DNA of 64,000 nucleotides from positions 372,001-436,000 of the forward strand of contig JALDQW010000001.1 in NCBI GenBank assembly GCA_031316255.1. Reading direction: 5' to 3'. The stretch is from Nitrosomonas sp. (GTDB taxonomy: Bacteria; Pseudomonadota; Gammaproteobacteria; Burkholderiales; Nitrosomonadaceae). The position numbers and the translations under genes are program-made. This document shows positions 1 to 9,488 of the stretch, piece by piece (positions within the stretch are counted from its first letter, which is position 1; every line of letters begins with the position of its first letter). Below the pieces are notes generated by a model that worked only from the letters and a program-made list of their open reading frames with translations, made no database searches and was not told where the DNA came from.

Positions 1-1
1 T

Positions 2-526
2 TCCTTGTGTACGCAAAAACAGTTGCACCGGTTAATCATGACATGGCTTGACGCGATGGCTGCGCATCGCGCCGTAACGCGGCAGATGATAGGCGCCAAG
101 CTCGAACCCGGCCATATTCATATCCAGATACCCGCCATTATGCGCATCAGCCGCACGGTACAGTGGATGCGTGAAGCAGCACAGCGTGACGCCACTTTTT
201 TACGCCGCGCGCTGGAAGAAACAGCGCTGACTACGCTCTATCTGGCGACATTTACCCACTGGATGTTTGACGAATCGGATCAATCGCAACGCACACGCTC
301 ATTTCTGACGTATCAATTACAAATGGCGGAAATACTCGATCATACGGTATTCGCTCAGACGCAGAAAAAAACCCGTCCATCAACTGAACCCGCATCACCG
401 GAAAAACCCAAACCGATCCCGGAAATGGCCGTGAACAGCATGAATACGGATCGAACCGTATCCGTCGAACCAGCCAACACGCCAGCCGAAAATGCAACAG
501 TCCAGATGCACTCGAAATCCGGCTAG
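2..526 (+). CDS. Regulator-like protein, 5' end outside window
   Basis: The reading frame is open to the left edge, so the start lies outside the window and only about 174 C-terminal residues are seen. The visible part is largely helical, with a stretch around 'EPGHIHIQIPAIMRISRTV' that reminds me of the C-terminal ligand domain of TetR/AcrR-type regulators (COQ9-like subgroup), followed by a Pro/Glu-rich tail with no clear fold. No DNA-binding domain is present because that end is missing. The next gene starts 3 bases after the stop, so the two are probably co-transcribed. The family assignment is tentative; that the frame is coding is fairly sure. Confidence 0.5.
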   Translation, partial: SLCTQKQLHRLIMTWLDAMAAHRAVTRQMIGAKLEPGHIHIQIPAIMRISRTVQWMREAAQRDATFLRRALEETALTTLYLATFTHWMFDESDQSQRTRSFLTYQLQMAEILDHTVFAQTQKKTRPSTEPASPEKPKPIPEMAVNSMNTDRTVSVEPANTPAENATVQMHSKSG

Positions 527-529
527 ACA

Positions 530-1594
530 ATGGATCCGCTCACGCATGCGTTGAGCGGCGCGCTGCTGGCAAGGGCGGCGGCGCCCGCAAAGCAGCGTCA
601 ATGTTCACACCCGCATGGCACGCCCCGTTTACCGGTGCGTTTGCAGGTTGCCACCGGCTTTGCTGCGGCGGCTTTCCCAGACATCGATTTTGCGTTACGC
701 CTAATCGATACCCTGACCTATTTGAACTGGCACCAGGGTCCGACGCATTCGCTGTTGATGCTGCCGTTATGGGCGTTGCTGATCGCATATCTGTGCGCAT
801 GGTTATTCCGTGAATATTCATGGCGGCAATTTTTTTTACCGGCATGTCTGGGTCTGGCCATTCACATTGCCGGAGATTTAATCACGTCGTACGGACTCAT
901 GCTGTTTGCGCCGCTTTCAACCGAACGCTATTCACTGTCACTGGCTTTTGTCATCGATCCCTGGTTCAGCCTGATCATTATCGCGGGTCTGCTGGCTTCA
1001 TGGTTTTATCCGGACAAAAAAACCGCTGCAATAGTCGCGCTGACCGGATTGACGGGATATGTTTTCTTTTTATGGATGTTGCATTCGCACGCCGTCGGCA
1101 TCGCTAATACCTATGCCCGCACCCTGCCTCATGCGCGCATCAGCGTGTTGCCACAGCCGTTATCGCCCTTTCACTGGAAAATCATCATCCGGCAAAATGA
1201 AAATTACCATATCGCGCGCGTCAATCTCATCAAAAAAGACGATCCACGACAGAACGATGCAGATCTGTGGTTGTTGCCACAAATGGCTGCGGCCTATCGT
1301 CCGGTCTCAGAGAAAAGCTGGCAGTTGTTAAACCAATTCGGGACAGACTCAGCACACGCGTCTGACATACGGCAAGCCTGGTTGCACCCGGCGTTTGAAC
1401 CTTTCCGCACATTTGCCCAGTTCCCGTTACTGGAACGCATTGACCAGGCTGACGACGCACTGTGCTACTGGTTTTATGACCTGCGTTTCAAATTCCCGGT
1501 ACTGCCGCCGTCTTTCATATTTGGAATATGCCGCCAGAATAATGAATCAGACTGGCAAATGATGCGTCACCGGGGATTGTTTTATATCGATTAA
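530..1594 (+). CDS. DUF457/YdjM-type inner-membrane metal-dependent hydrolase
   Basis: The 354-residue protein opens with 'MDPLTHALSGALLARA', the hallmark N-terminus of the LexA-binding, inner-membrane-associated putative hydrolase family (DUF457/YdjM). Conserved metal-binding type motifs follow: 'FPDIDF' near residue 50, 'HQGPTHSLLM' near 70 and 'HIAGDLITSYG' near 115. Several hydrophobic segments lie between residues 70 and 190; the C-terminal 150 residues are soluble. Family members are thought to be metal-dependent membrane hydrolases but the substrate is unknown. The gene follows the upstream CDS after 3 bases and converges on holB. Confidence 0.8.
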   Translation: MDPLTHALSGALLARAAAPAKQRQCSHPHGTPRLPVRLQVATGFAAAAFPDIDFALRLIDTLTYLNWHQGPTHSLLMLPLWALLIAYLCAWLFREYSWRQFFLPACLGLAIHIAGDLITSYGLMLFAPLSTERYSLSLAFVIDPWFSLIIIAGLLASWFYPDKKTAAIVALTGLTGYVFFLWMLHSHAVGIANTYARTLPHARISVLPQPLSPFHWKIIIRQNENYHIARVNLIKKDDPRQNDADLWLLPQMAAAYRPVSEKSWQLLNQFGTDSAHASDIRQAWLHPAFEPFRTFAQFPLLERIDQADDALCYWFYDLRFKFPVLPPSFIFGICRQNNESDWQMMRHRGLFYID

Positions 1595-1638
1595 ATTCGT
1601 AGTCAGCCGGTTTGCCAATCGCAGCTTAGTCTGGCAAC

Positions 1639-2736
1639 TCAATCTGCAAAAACGGGAAAGGTCGATGAAGCGGTGAGCAGTTTGCCGTAATGGATAAAAA
1701 TTTCCTCGAGAAACAGGCGAGCGTTGACCGGATGACGGGACAATGGCTGGCGCGTATTCAAGAACCGGAGATACGCCATGCATGCCTGTCGATTCAACTG
1801 CCCGCAAATGCGCTGAATACGTGTTTCCAGATGCGCGTGATAGCGCACTTTCCCGGCAGCATGGAAACACACGAGATCGTAACACCATTTCTGCAGCCAA
1901 TCGACTGTCACAGCCAAATCCTGATTCTGCACCATTTCAGCCATTGTCAGCGGGTCAAAACGCTGTGGCGTGCTGATTTCTTCTATAAATTTCCGGTGTT
2001 GCAATATTTTATCCTGAAACGACAGCGCAGACAGCGGCGAAAAACCGGACAACGCCAGTAACATCAGGCCATCTTTCGGTTCACTGCACCCGGTCTGCTG
2101 CAATTGCTGTTCAAGCCACTGGCTTGCCGTCGCCGTATCCGGTACCGGCATGGCAATTTGCTGGCAACGGCTTCGTATCGTCGGCAGCAACCGTTGAGGC
2201 TGATGCGAAACCAGAATAAACAAAGTGTTTTCAGGCGGTTCTTCCAGTTTTTTTAATAACGCACTGGCCGCTGCTGTATTCATCGTTTCTGCAGGATAAA
2301 TCAGTACAATTTTATAACCGTGCTGGTGGCCGGATAGATATACCAGTTCATTCAATTTGCGGATCTGATCGATGCCGATCTGTTGACCGGGTTTCTTTGC
2401 CGTTTTGTTCGCAGCAGCTTGTTGGTCGCCCGTTTCATGCAGCGAATGATCAACAGAACTCGTCTGCACATTCAGCGCTTCAGACAACGCCTCCGGCAGA
2501 AGCACCCTAAAATCGGGATGCGTGCGCTGCTCAAACCAGCTGCAACTGGCACAGTTTTCACATGCGGTATTTCCTGCGCCTGGATTCAGACAGAGTAACG
2601 ATTTGGCCATCAACCGGGCAAATGTGAATTTGCCGATACCTTTTTTGCCCTTGAGCAACAACGCATGTCCCCGGAATGCCCGGTTGTGCATTAATTTTTG
2701 CCAGATTTGCTGTTGCCAGACCAGTTGCTGACTCAT
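1639..2736 (-). CDS. holB: DNA polymerase III delta' subunit
   Basis: The 365-residue protein matches the clamp-loader delta' subunit, which is part of the complex that opens the sliding clamp and loads it on primed DNA. The N-terminus has the RFC-type AAA+ start '[21 protein letters not shown]' (P-loop region), followed by a cysteine cluster '[18 protein letters not shown]' that forms the usual zinc module. The segment '[32 protein letters not shown]' and sensor-like '[21 protein letters not shown]' are typical. Its start overlaps the tmk stop by 4 bases, the standard tmk-holB order of proteobacteria, which implies translational coupling. Confidence 0.93.
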   Translation of the reverse strand: MSQQLVWQQQIWQKLMHNRAFRGHALLLKGKKGIGKFTFARLMAKSLLCLNPGAGNTACENCASCSWFEQRTHPDFRVLLPEALSEALNVQTSSVDHSLHETGDQQAAANKTAKKPGQQIGIDQIRKLNELVYLSGHQHGYKIVLIYPAETMNTAAASALLKKLEEPPENTLFILVSHQPQRLLPTIRSRCQQIAMPVPDTATASQWLEQQLQQTGCSEPKDGLMLLALSGFSPLSALSFQDKILQHRKFIEEISTPQRFDPLTMAEMVQNQDLAVTVDWLQKWCYDLVCFHAAGKVRYHAHLETRIQRICGQLNRQACMAYLRFLNTRQPLSRHPVNARLFLEEIFIHYGKLLTASSTFPVFAD

Positions 2737-3395
2737 CGCGAATCCTGCGAAAACAACGGCTCAAGTGCTTTTTCAACCGCCGCCTTGACTGCGTTAACGG
2801 ATTGACGGGCGTCGATAACCTGGATACGCGCGGGAAATTGCTGCGCACGCGCCAGATAAGCGTCACGCACCCGCTGAAAAAAATCCTGCTGTTCCCGTTC
2901 AAAACGGTCGAGCGTTTTCACCGTACTGACACGCTCCCTGCCCAGCTCGACCGGCACATCAAAATAAAAGGTTAAATCGGGTTGCAGCGTATCCTGCACC
3001 CACTGTTCCAATAGCGCCAATTTCTCCCAAGCCAGTCCCCTTCCGCCGCCCTGATAGGCAAAACTCGCATCGGTAAAGCGGTCCGAGATTACCCAACTGC
3101 CGTCAACCAGCGCCGGCATAATCACTTTGTCGATATGCTCGCGCCGGGCTGCGAACATCAGCAACGTTTCCGTTTCCGGATGCATGGCGGACGACTGGTC
3201 GAGCAACAAGTCCCGCAATCGTTCACCGAGCGGCGTGCCGCCCGGTTCCCGGGTCACAATAACCGTTAAACCTCTGGCGCGTAACGCCGTGGCAAGAAAT
3301 TCAAGTTGCGTAGACTTGCCGGCGCCGTCTATGCCTTCGAGCGTAATAAATCTGCCTGATCTCAAATTGGAGTATGTGTTGTTATCGGGTATCAT
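2733..3395 (-). CDS. tmk: Thymidylate kinase
   Basis: A 220-residue dTMP kinase that phosphorylates dTMP to dTDP for DNA synthesis. The P-loop '[14 protein letters not shown]' is near residue 20, the '[11 protein letters not shown]' dTMP-binding motif follows, and '[19 protein letters not shown]' carries the DR motif and lid region. Length is close to the usual 205-215 residues plus a short N-terminal extension; a later start is possible but the ATG at 3395 is the best visible one. It is divergent from ampD, with the two starts separated by under 50 bases, and is followed by holB with a 4-base overlap. Confidence 0.94.
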   Translation of the reverse strand: MIPDNNTYSNLRSGRFITLEGIDGAGKSTQLEFLATALRARGLTVIVTREPGGTPLGERLRDLLLDQSSAMHPETETLLMFAARREHIDKVIMPALVDGSWVISDRFTDASFAYQGGGRGLAWEKLALLEQWVQDTLQPDLTFYFDVPVELGRERVSTVKTLDRFEREQQDFFQRVRDAYLARAQQFPARIQVIDARQSVNAVKAAVEKALEPLFSQDSR

Positions 3396-3441
3396 GCAAT
3401 CAAATTTCTATGATCATACACGGATTAGTTTAAACCATTCC

Positions 3442-4011
3442 ATGAAAATTGATGCTGACGGCTGTCTTCACCGAGACAACAGCTTCCGGTTTATTGTTTC
3501 TCCCAACTGCGACGACCGTCCAGAAGGTGTTGAAATCACCCTGCTGGTCATTCACAGCATCAGCCTGCCGCCCGATGAATTTTGCGGCGATGGCGTGATT
3601 GAATTGTTCACCAACCGGCTCGATCCGGAAACACACCCGTATTACGCGACCATCGCCAGCCTGAAAGTATCCTGTCATTTTTTCATCCGCCGCGAAGGCG
3701 AAATCATTCAATTCGTCCCCTGCAGCAAGCGTGCCTGGCATGCAGGCGCTTCATGCTGGCGCGGCAAAGATCAATGCAATGACTTTTCCATCGGCATCGA
3801 ACTCGAAGGCAGCGATTCAACGCCGTTCACCGACGCGCAGTATAGCGCATTAACCGCTTTGACCCGTTGCCTGCAGAAGCACTATCCGATCACGGACATC
3901 GCCGGGCATGCAGATATTGCGCCGGGACGAAAAACAGACCCCGGGCCAACCTTTAACTGGTTGAAATATGCACAGTTGGTTGGAAACAATGATTGTTTCA
4001 GCCCACGCTGA
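3442..4011 (+). CDS. ampD: 1,6-anhydro-N-acetylmuramyl-L-alanine amidase
   Basis: The protein (189 residues from the chosen ATG) matches AmpD, the cytoplasmic zinc amidase that cleaves anhydro-muropeptides during cell-wall recycling. Seen are 'TLLVIHSISLPP' (zinc-binding His), 'VSCHFFIRREGEIIQFVP', 'RAWHAGASCWRG', 'FSIGIELEGSD' and 'ITDIAGHADIAPGRKTDPGP' with the second His and catalytic Lys/Asp region. The reading frame extends far upstream antisense to tmk, but 'MKIDADGCLHRD' is where AmpD similarity begins and gives the family length; an ATG at 3394 is the only reasonable alternative. Confidence 0.93.
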   Translation: MKIDADGCLHRDNSFRFIVSPNCDDRPEGVEITLLVIHSISLPPDEFCGDGVIELFTNRLDPETHPYYATIASLKVSCHFFIRREGEIIQFVPCSKRAWHAGASCWRGKDQCNDFSIGIELEGSDSTPFTDAQYSALTALTRCLQKHYPITDIAGHADIAPGRKTDPGPTFNWLKYAQLVGNNDCFSPR

Positions 4012-4335
4012 AAATCTATCAACAAAACTGCTTGTATGCACGGGTATTCGTCGACATTTAGACAATCGCCAGGTTTATCACCGGAGTATGAAATCCCATT
4101 GAACAGCCACAAATTCCTTTCATTGGTTTTCGCGACCTGATCCTGAACATACTTTTGTAGCAATACAAGCCTCCTTTTTGCTTTTTGTGCGTAACCCCTT
4201 TTTGTGCGCTGATTTTGTTTTATGTTGACTTAGGTGTTATTTGCCACAGATTAATTATGATAAAAAATTTATATTGTTTGCATGCTTCGATAATTCAAGA
4301 AGCGTTTTTATTTTAATCAATTCAGGAGACATATC
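4012..4335 (+). other. Intergenic stretch, no gene seen
   Basis: About 320 bases between ampD and the secreted-protein gene. It turns AT-rich after about 4150. A ribosome-binding site ('caggag') lies about 9 bases before the next ATG. I see no convincing coding frame or RNA gene here. Confidence 0.5.
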
Positions 4336-4791
4336 ATGAGATTAATTTTAAAAAACACCTCTACTAAAATTTCAAAAACATTTGCTGGTTTTATGACTAC
4401 ACTGTTAATCACCCTGTTTTTTCTGCAGCCAGCTGCAATGGTTAACGCAGAACCATTGTTATCAAAAGAAATTGTAAGTAAAAGCAATACCGTTGGCCCA
4501 TTAGACGACCCATGGTTCAAGTTTTGTTTAACTACCGCCGAACCAGAAGACTTGGATGCGTGTATTAATGGCTGGCCAGCTAATCCAGGAAACAAAAATT
4601 TCAAATTACAAAGATCGAGTTCTTCTTATGAGTTGGTACTGATTGATGAAGTACCGCGCGCACAAAATTCAGTTTTTGTCTGTCCTCATGAGTTTGGCCC
4701 CGCTTGCGATGACATGGTTAAAAGTATTGTGGGTTTTGGAGGCACCTGCGTAGAAGATAGAAACAATACAATCTGCGAAATACCACAATAG
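4336..4791 (+). CDS. Secreted small protein of unknown function
   Basis: The 151-residue protein has a clear signal peptide: basic start, hydrophobic 'FMTTLLITLFFLQPAAMVNA' and a likely Ala-x-Ala cut near residue 36. The mature part of about 115 residues contains several cysteines ('KFCLTTAEPEDLDACI', 'VFVCPHEFGPACDDM', 'GGTCVEDRNNTICEIPQ') that could form disulfides in the periplasm or outside the cell. A ribosome-binding site is well placed. I do not recognise the family. It is monocistronic as far as can be seen. Confidence 0.7.
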   Translation: MRLILKNTSTKISKTFAGFMTTLLITLFFLQPAAMVNAEPLLSKEIVSKSNTVGPLDDPWFKFCLTTAEPEDLDACINGWPANPGNKNFKLQRSSSSYELVLIDEVPRAQNSVFVCPHEFGPACDDMVKSIVGFGGTCVEDRNNTICEIPQ

Positions 4792-5224
4792 GAAATCCTG
4801 GGGCCTATCATCGTATTTTGCAGGATGACGCCATAAAACCATAAGTTAATCTTGAAATCGGATGGAAATGTGGCTCATGGGATCAGCGGCTGGAGTCTGG
4901 TTAGCTAGACTTGAATGCCATCCCCGCCCTCCTGCATCATCCGGAGTGTCGTACGGGATGGCGCCGATATTTGATTGAGAAAGAGCCACATTCAACCTTC
5001 CGAAATGCGCACGAAATGTGGGGCTATAATTTATAGTTTTTGTCCAAGAATGAGACGCTCGTCCGACACAGGGGCCAGGGCTAGAAAAGTAGTCAAGATT
5101 AAATCTACCAACTTCATCGCTGTAAACAATACATTCCAATCACCCCACCAATCCAATGACCCTTGAGCAAATAGAGTAGCTACTGCAATTCTCATCAATA
5201 GGATAATGGTATAATTTTTATACT
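4792..5224. other. Intergenic stretch, possible decayed sequence
   Basis: About 430 bases. The only long frame (minus strand, 4846-5139) ends in 'GRGWHSSLANQTPAADPMS', which has a repeat-like flavour, but it has no recognisable family or start signal, so I do not call it. A short hairpin-like inverted stretch around 4866-4990 ('atgtggctc' and 'gagccacat') brackets much of it and hints at a small decayed mobile sequence. Confidence 0.35.
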
Positions 5225-5420
5225 ATGTTCATTTTTGAAAATGATGAGCGAAAAAGTCTGAACAACCAGAAAAAGCATGGTATCAATTTTGTCGATGCTC
5301 AGGCGCTCTGGAAAGATTCCGATTTGATTGAAACCACCGAGAGGTCATAGCATTCGGATCATTTCTGTTCGTCGATCACGCGTTGAAGAGGTCGCAATAT
5401 ATGAAAGCCAAGAAATTTGA
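5225..5420 (+). pseudogene. brnT: BrnT-type toxin, internally deleted
   Basis: The start 'MFIFENDERKSLNNQKKHGINFVDA' is the typical N-terminus of BrnT (DUF497), a RelE-like ribonuclease toxin. The frame stops at 5348-5350 after about 41 residues. A second frame, from about 5343 to 5420, reads 'GHSIRIISVRRSRVEEVAIYE', the typical BrnT C-terminus. Roughly 25 middle residues, including beta strands of the catalytic core, are missing and the frame is shifted. The remnant overlaps the start of the downstream brnA, as in intact pairs. This is a dead toxin. Confidence 0.8.
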
Positions 5421-5637
5421 TTCTGATTTTTATAATGATAAAGATATCATCGCTACACTTGATCTTTCAAAAGCACAGCGGCCGCTTCGAGCGCACAGGC
5501 GAGTTAATGTAGATTTTCCCGCCTGGATGATTGAATCCCTGGATAAAGAAGCAAGTCGTTTGGGCGTTACACGTCAGGCAATTATCAAAATATGGCTGGC
5601 AGAGCGCCTTGAGGCACAGTCGTCCGTTAACAAATAA
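5401..5637 (+). CDS. brnA: BrnA-type antitoxin
   Basis: A 78-residue protein from the ATG at 5401, matching the CopG/ribbon-helix-helix antitoxin that neutralises BrnT and represses the operon. The C-terminal half 'RVNVDFPAWMIESLDKEASRLGVTRQAIIKIWLAERL' is a ribbon-helix-helix fold; the N-terminal half normally wraps the toxin. The start overlaps the end of the brnT remnant. A longer frame begins at a TTG at 5383 but lies inside brnT. The toxin is broken, so this antitoxin is an orphan that may still act as a DNA-binding repressor or as a decoy for related toxins. Confidence 0.82.
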   Translation: MKAKKFDSDFYNDKDIIATLDLSKAQRPLRAHRRVNVDFPAWMIESLDKEASRLGVTRQAIIKIWLAERLEAQSSVNK

Positions 5638-5867
5638 GTTGTGTACAGCCCAGAAGATATCGCATCCAGCTCATAAAAATAGACATGATATCCGCGTAAT
5701 AACACGATCTTAATAAATCGATATTTGCTGTTCTCATTAACCCACCAGCTTCTGTACAAATAAAAAACCACTGGCTTTGCAGCAACCTTTTGCTGTGTAT
5801 CGATACCGCAATAATCAACATGATATGATGCATAAAATCATCAACACATGTCAGTACGATACTCACC

Positions 5868-7190
5868 ATGGCCGAAGAAATTCTCGATCCGCTGATTATC
5901 AGCGAGCAGCAGTTTGACCGGGCGCGTCAGTATATCCATCATTTGCAAAGCGGGCTGGTTGATTTTCTGAAGCAACCCAAGCGGGTTCATATTATTCATT
6001 TTCCCATTGAAATGGATGACTGCTCGGTGCGAACATTCCGCTGTTACCGCGTGATTCATAACCTTGTTTTTGGGCCGGGAAAGGGCGGGATACGGTATCA
6101 CCCGGAGGTCACCGAAGAAGAAGTCATTTCTCTGGCCAAGCTGATGACCTGGAAATGTGCATTGATCAATATTCCATTCGGCGGCGCCAAGGGCGGGGTT
6201 TGTTGTGATGTCAAGGCACTCAGCCAGAACGAGTTGCGGCGCATTACCCGGCGGTTTACTTCCGAATTGCTGGAAGTGATCGGGCCGTATACCGATATTC
6301 CCGCGCCCGATATGTATACCAACGAACAAACCATGGCCTGGATTTATGACACCTACGATGTATTGAATCCGGGTCGCAACAATCTTCCGGTGGTAACCGG
6401 CAAACCCATCGAACTGGGCGGATCATTCGGCCGCAAGGAAGCGACCGGCCTCGGCTGTCTGTATGTCACTGAACGCTTTCTGTCGAAACAGCTTATTCCG
6501 GAAATTGCCGAAATTGCGGGAACGCGCGTTGCCATTCAGGGATTTGGCAATGTCGGCCAGGTTGCGGCGCAGGAATTCTGCCGGAGAGGCGCCAGGATTG
6601 TGGCGTTAAGCGATAGCAGCGGCTGTATTTATGCCGAATCCGGCCTTAACCTGGATGAAGTCCTGCAATTCAAAAAAGAACATGGTAGCCTGGTTGGCGT
6701 ACCGGACACCATGACCCTGACCAACGAAGAACTGATCGAACTGGATTGCGACATCCTGATTCCCGCAGCAGTCAGCAACCAGATTCATGCGGGCAACGCC
6801 CACAAAATCAAAGCCAGACTGATTGTCGAAGCCGCCAATAATCCGACAACACCGACCGCCGACGAAATCCTGCACAAAAACGGCGTCTATTTGATCCCGG
6901 ATATCATTGCCAATGCTGGCGGCGTGGCGGTCAGCTATTTTGAATGGGTGCAAAATCACGCCAACGAACAATGGGACCTGGAAACAGTCAACGGCAAGCT
7001 GAACCGGAAAATGTATGATTGTGTGGATACGGTATTCAAACGCTGGCAGGGTTTTGTCGTTGGCGAGGAAAAATGCCTGGATAAAATTACCGGTGAACCA
7101 CTCGGTTGCCCGGATTTTCGCACAGTGGCTTTAGCGACCGCCATCGAGCGTGTTGCGAATGCGACCCTGATGCGCGGCATCTGGCCTTGA
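5868..7190 (+). CDS. gdhA: Glu/Leu/Phe/Val-type dehydrogenase, probably glutamate dehydrogenase
   Basis: The 440-residue protein matches amino-acid dehydrogenases of the glutamate dehydrogenase type, which reductively aminate 2-oxoglutarate with NAD(P)H. The N-terminal substrate domain shows 'FGPGKGGIRYHPEVT' and 'MTWKCALINIPFGGAKGG' with the two conserved substrate/catalytic lysines, then 'IPAPDMYTNEQTMAWI'. The Rossmann domain shows 'VAIQGFGNVGQVAAQ' near residue 220 and 'IVEAANNPTTPTAD', 'ANAGGVAVSYFEWVQN' near 345. Length is normal. The ATG at 5868 begins just before the conserved N-terminal helix; no strong ribosome-binding site is visible. It converges on the thioesterase gene. Confidence 0.92.
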   Translation: MAEEILDPLIISEQQFDRARQYIHHLQSGLVDFLKQPKRVHIIHFPIEMDDCSVRTFRCYRVIHNLVFGPGKGGIRYHPEVTEEEVISLAKLMTWKCALINIPFGGAKGGVCCDVKALSQNELRRITRRFTSELLEVIGPYTDIPAPDMYTNEQTMAWIYDTYDVLNPGRNNLPVVTGKPIELGGSFGRKEATGLGCLYVTERFLSKQLIPEIAEIAGTRVAIQGFGNVGQVAAQEFCRRGARIVALSDSSGCIYAESGLNLDEVLQFKKEHGSLVGVPDTMTLTNEELIELDCDILIPAAVSNQIHAGNAHKIKARLIVEAANNPTTPTADEILHKNGVYLIPDIIANAGGVAVSYFEWVQNHANEQWDLETVNGKLNRKMYDCVDTVFKRWQGFVVGEEKCLDKITGEPLGCPDFRTVALATAIERVANATLMRGIWP

Positions 7191-7207
7191 TCGTTTCATA
7201 ATAGTCA

Positions 7208-7630
7208 TCAGGCTTCCGGCATGACTCTGGGCCGCCGGTTGTCATCGATGGCCACATAGGTCAATACCGCTTCCGTCACTTTAATGCAGATTTCTTCGCC
7301 GCCTTCACGCACGCCGCGCTGCGCATAAACAGTCACATTGACGGTAATTGAAGTACGCCCCACTTTAAGGATATCGGCATAAAAACTGACAAGGTCGCCG
7401 ACCATCACAGGTTGCTTGAACACAAACGAATTGACGGCCACTGTCGCGATCCGTCCGCGCGCACGCCGGATCGCGGAAATACTGCCTGCAATATCGACCT
7501 GCGACATGATCCAGCCGCCGAAAATATCACCGGCATGATTGGTATCCGACGGCATCGGCACCATGCGCAATACCGGCTGCCCTTCCGGCAAGGGAACATG
7601 AAGCGCCGGGTCGCTTGCGGTATCATTCAT
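7208..7630 (-). CDS. YciA-type acyl-CoA thioesterase (hotdog fold)
   Basis: About 140 residues from the ATG at 7630 (an upstream TTG at 7648 would add six). The motif 'MPSDTNHAGDIFGGWIMSQVDIAG' closely matches YciA, whose Asp in 'GDIFGGW' is catalytic. The remainder, 'VAVNSFVFKQPVMVGDLVSFYADILKVGRTSI' and 'TEAVLTYVAIDDNRRPRVMP', follows YciA to the end. The enzyme hydrolyses acyl-CoA esters in the cytoplasm. It is convergent with the dehydrogenase and shares its strand with the sulfotransferase 38 bases upstream. Confidence 0.9.
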   Translation of the reverse strand: MNDTASDPALHVPLPEGQPVLRMVPMPSDTNHAGDIFGGWIMSQVDIAGSISAIRRARGRIATVAVNSFVFKQPVMVGDLVSFYADILKVGRTSITVNVTVYAQRGVREGGEEICIKVTEAVLTYVAIDDNRRPRVMPEA

Positions 7631-7668
7631 ATCGAAAGATTCGCACAATTTGGTGTAATTTCAGCGCG

Positions 7669-8589
7669 TCAAATCCGGCCGCCATGTTCAAGCCATTGCC
7701 TGCATTCAGCGGTCAGCGCCCTGTCACAAGCCGCGTCGTACTGCGCCAACTCATCATCGGCAAGCACATCACGCCAGCGCTCGTTAGTACCTTTGTGCAT
7801 AAAGGTATTCGCCCCACCCTTCCAGAGCTGTCCACCCCCCGGCGCATATAATTCACCCTGCTGTTTCATCTCGGCAAAAGATACAGCCTTGACGATACCC
7901 TCCCAGGCATTGTCAGGCACTTCTATCTCAAGAAATGCGGCCATGCGGCGGATTTCGCCTTCGGTATCCGCCAGCATATCACCATAATGAAACAATTCGA
8001 TATTAGGCAAATGGCGGAAATTCCACCAGGACTGAACGTTTGACAGATGCGACCAGTACGGCCAGCCATCACTTTCCCATGCAAACGCGCCGCGCGTTAT
8101 CCAGTTTTTCCAGAACACATGAATATCTTCCGGGGAAGGCGGCAGTTCGTCACCTTCCCGGCCCGGCAGATTGTTCATTAACAGGAATGCTTCATCTTTC
8201 ATCCCCCGATAATGATTCCATAGCGACATAAAAACGTCACGCGCATCGCGGGCGATGTAGAGATATTTAATATTTTCATTGTAAACCAGTCCGTCCAATG
8301 GTAGATGGGTTTTGATAAACCGGCGGTGCTGCTGGGCTTTCAATTTATTCAGCACCACTTCAAGCGGAAAAATACGCATATCCAGCCAGGGCGACATTTC
8401 AAACGGCGCTGCGGGAAAGTCGCCATCTGGATAAAGCAAATGCGCAACAATGGCCTGCGTCCATGTTGTGCCCGCCTTATACGATGTGGCAATAACAATA
8501 TCATTATCCCGGGGTTCAAAATAATCCCAGCGTGTACTGTCCATATGGTGATTCTGATATATATGCGTGCGTTGCGGTAGATTCGACAT
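7669..8589 (-). CDS. Sulfotransferase of the PAPS-dependent cytosolic type
   Basis: The 306-residue protein carries the 5'-phosphosulfate loop 'IVIATSYKAGTTWTQAI' near residue 35 and the 3'-phosphate motif 'LYIARDARDVFMSLWNHYRG' near 125, with 'FIKTHLPLDGLVYNENIKY' between them including the catalytic-type His. The C-terminal 'LYAPGGGQLWKGGANTFMHKGTNERWRDVL' matches the family's 'RKG..G.W' cofactor-binding end. Such enzymes transfer sulfate from PAPS to small alcohols or amines; the substrate cannot be predicted. It may be co-transcribed with the thioesterase. Confidence 0.88.
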   Translation of the reverse strand: MSNLPQRTHIYQNHHMDSTRWDYFEPRDNDIVIATSYKAGTTWTQAIVAHLLYPDGDFPAAPFEMSPWLDMRIFPLEVVLNKLKAQQHRRFIKTHLPLDGLVYNENIKYLYIARDARDVFMSLWNHYRGMKDEAFLLMNNLPGREGDELPPSPEDIHVFWKNWITRGAFAWESDGWPYWSHLSNVQSWWNFRHLPNIELFHYGDMLADTEGEIRRMAAFLEIEVPDNAWEGIVKAVSFAEMKQQGELYAPGGGQLWKGGANTFMHKGTNERWRDVLADDELAQYDAACDRALTAECRQWLEHGGRI

Positions 8590-8902
8590 TTATATGACCT
8601 GTTAAAAAATTCATTCAGCGGTAATTCCAAAGAACTACTGCGATTAAGATACGATTAATCTGATACTGACACTCCGGATAAAAATAAGTTTTATCGCAAC
8701 ATAATACCATTTGCGTAACAGTCTTGATTTTCCAGCCACTACTGAATGATTGCTAGTAATTTTTTCATTCACACTAAAAATCAACACCATAAATACCGGT
8801 CGAACTGCTAAAATCTGCCTGTTCAACAGGATAAAACAGTAGAGCCGAGCCAGCGATTATAATTCACACATAATAATATCTATAAATATAAAGTTAAAAA
8901 AC
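8590..8902. promoter_or_regulatory. Divergent intergenic region before trpG
   Basis: About 310 bases between the divergent sulfotransferase gene and trpG. It is AT-rich and must hold promoters for both directions, but I cannot single out a convincing -35/-10 pair. No leader peptide with tandem Trp codons and no attenuator-like hairpin is visible, so classic enteric-style trp attenuation is unlikely here. Confidence 0.4.
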
Positions 8903-9475
8903 ATGTTATTAATGATTGATAATTACGATTCTTTTACCTACAACTTGGTGCAATATTTTTCGGAACTCGGTGAAGACGTTGAGGTATACCGTAATGATGA
9001 AATTACCGTGGACAGGATTTCTCAATTGTCCCCGGATCGCATTGTTATCTCGCCCGGCCCCTGCACGCCGAATGAAGCGGGCATTTCTTTATCGGTCATT
9101 CAACAATTCTGTGAAAAAACGCCTGTGCTTGGCGTTTGCCTGGGCCATCAAAGTATAGGCCAGGCATTCGGCGGAAAAATTATCCATGCAAAAAAACTCA
9201 TGCATGGCAAAACCTCACCTATTTATCATAAAAACACAGGTGTTTTCCGCGATTTGCCCAATCCCTTAACGGCAACGCGTTACCATTCGCTCGTCATAGA
9301 CCGGGCTACACTCCCGGATTGTCTGGAAATAACCGCCTGGACCGAAGATGACGAAATTATGGGCGTAAAACATAAAACTTTAATGATCGAAGGCATTCAG
9401 TTCCACCCCGAATCGATATTGAGCGAACATGGTCATGACATACTGAGAAATTTTTTAACGCAAACGCAACATTGA
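8903..9475 (+). CDS. trpG: Anthranilate synthase glutamine amidotransferase component
   Basis: The 190-residue class I glutamine amidotransferase supplies ammonia to anthranilate synthase (and often to aminodeoxychorismate synthase). It starts '[19 protein letters not shown]', has the oxyanion motif '[12 protein letters not shown]', the nucleophile Cys79 in '[17 protein letters not shown]' and the His/Glu dyad in '[11 protein letters not shown]'. It heads a trpG-trpD-trpC run with 13-base gaps. The partner trpE is not next to it in this window, which leaves open whether it doubles as PabA. Confidence 0.94.
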   Translation: MLLMIDNYDSFTYNLVQYFSELGEDVEVYRNDEITVDRISQLSPDRIVISPGPCTPNEAGISLSVIQQFCEKTPVLGVCLGHQSIGQAFGGKIIHAKKLMHGKTSPIYHKNTGVFRDLPNPLTATRYHSLVIDRATLPDCLEITAWTEDDEIMGVKHKTLMIEGIQFHPESILSEHGHDILRNFLTQTQH

Positions 9476-9488
9476 TTAAACCCATTCT

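Noticed and set aside
3127..3441. Upstream extension of the ampD reading frame
   Set aside because: It is antisense to the tmk P-loop region and has no AmpD similarity; the family starts at 3442.
4846..5139. 97-residue minus-strand frame
   Set aside because: No start signal and no family features beyond a repeat-like ending; probably decayed sequence.
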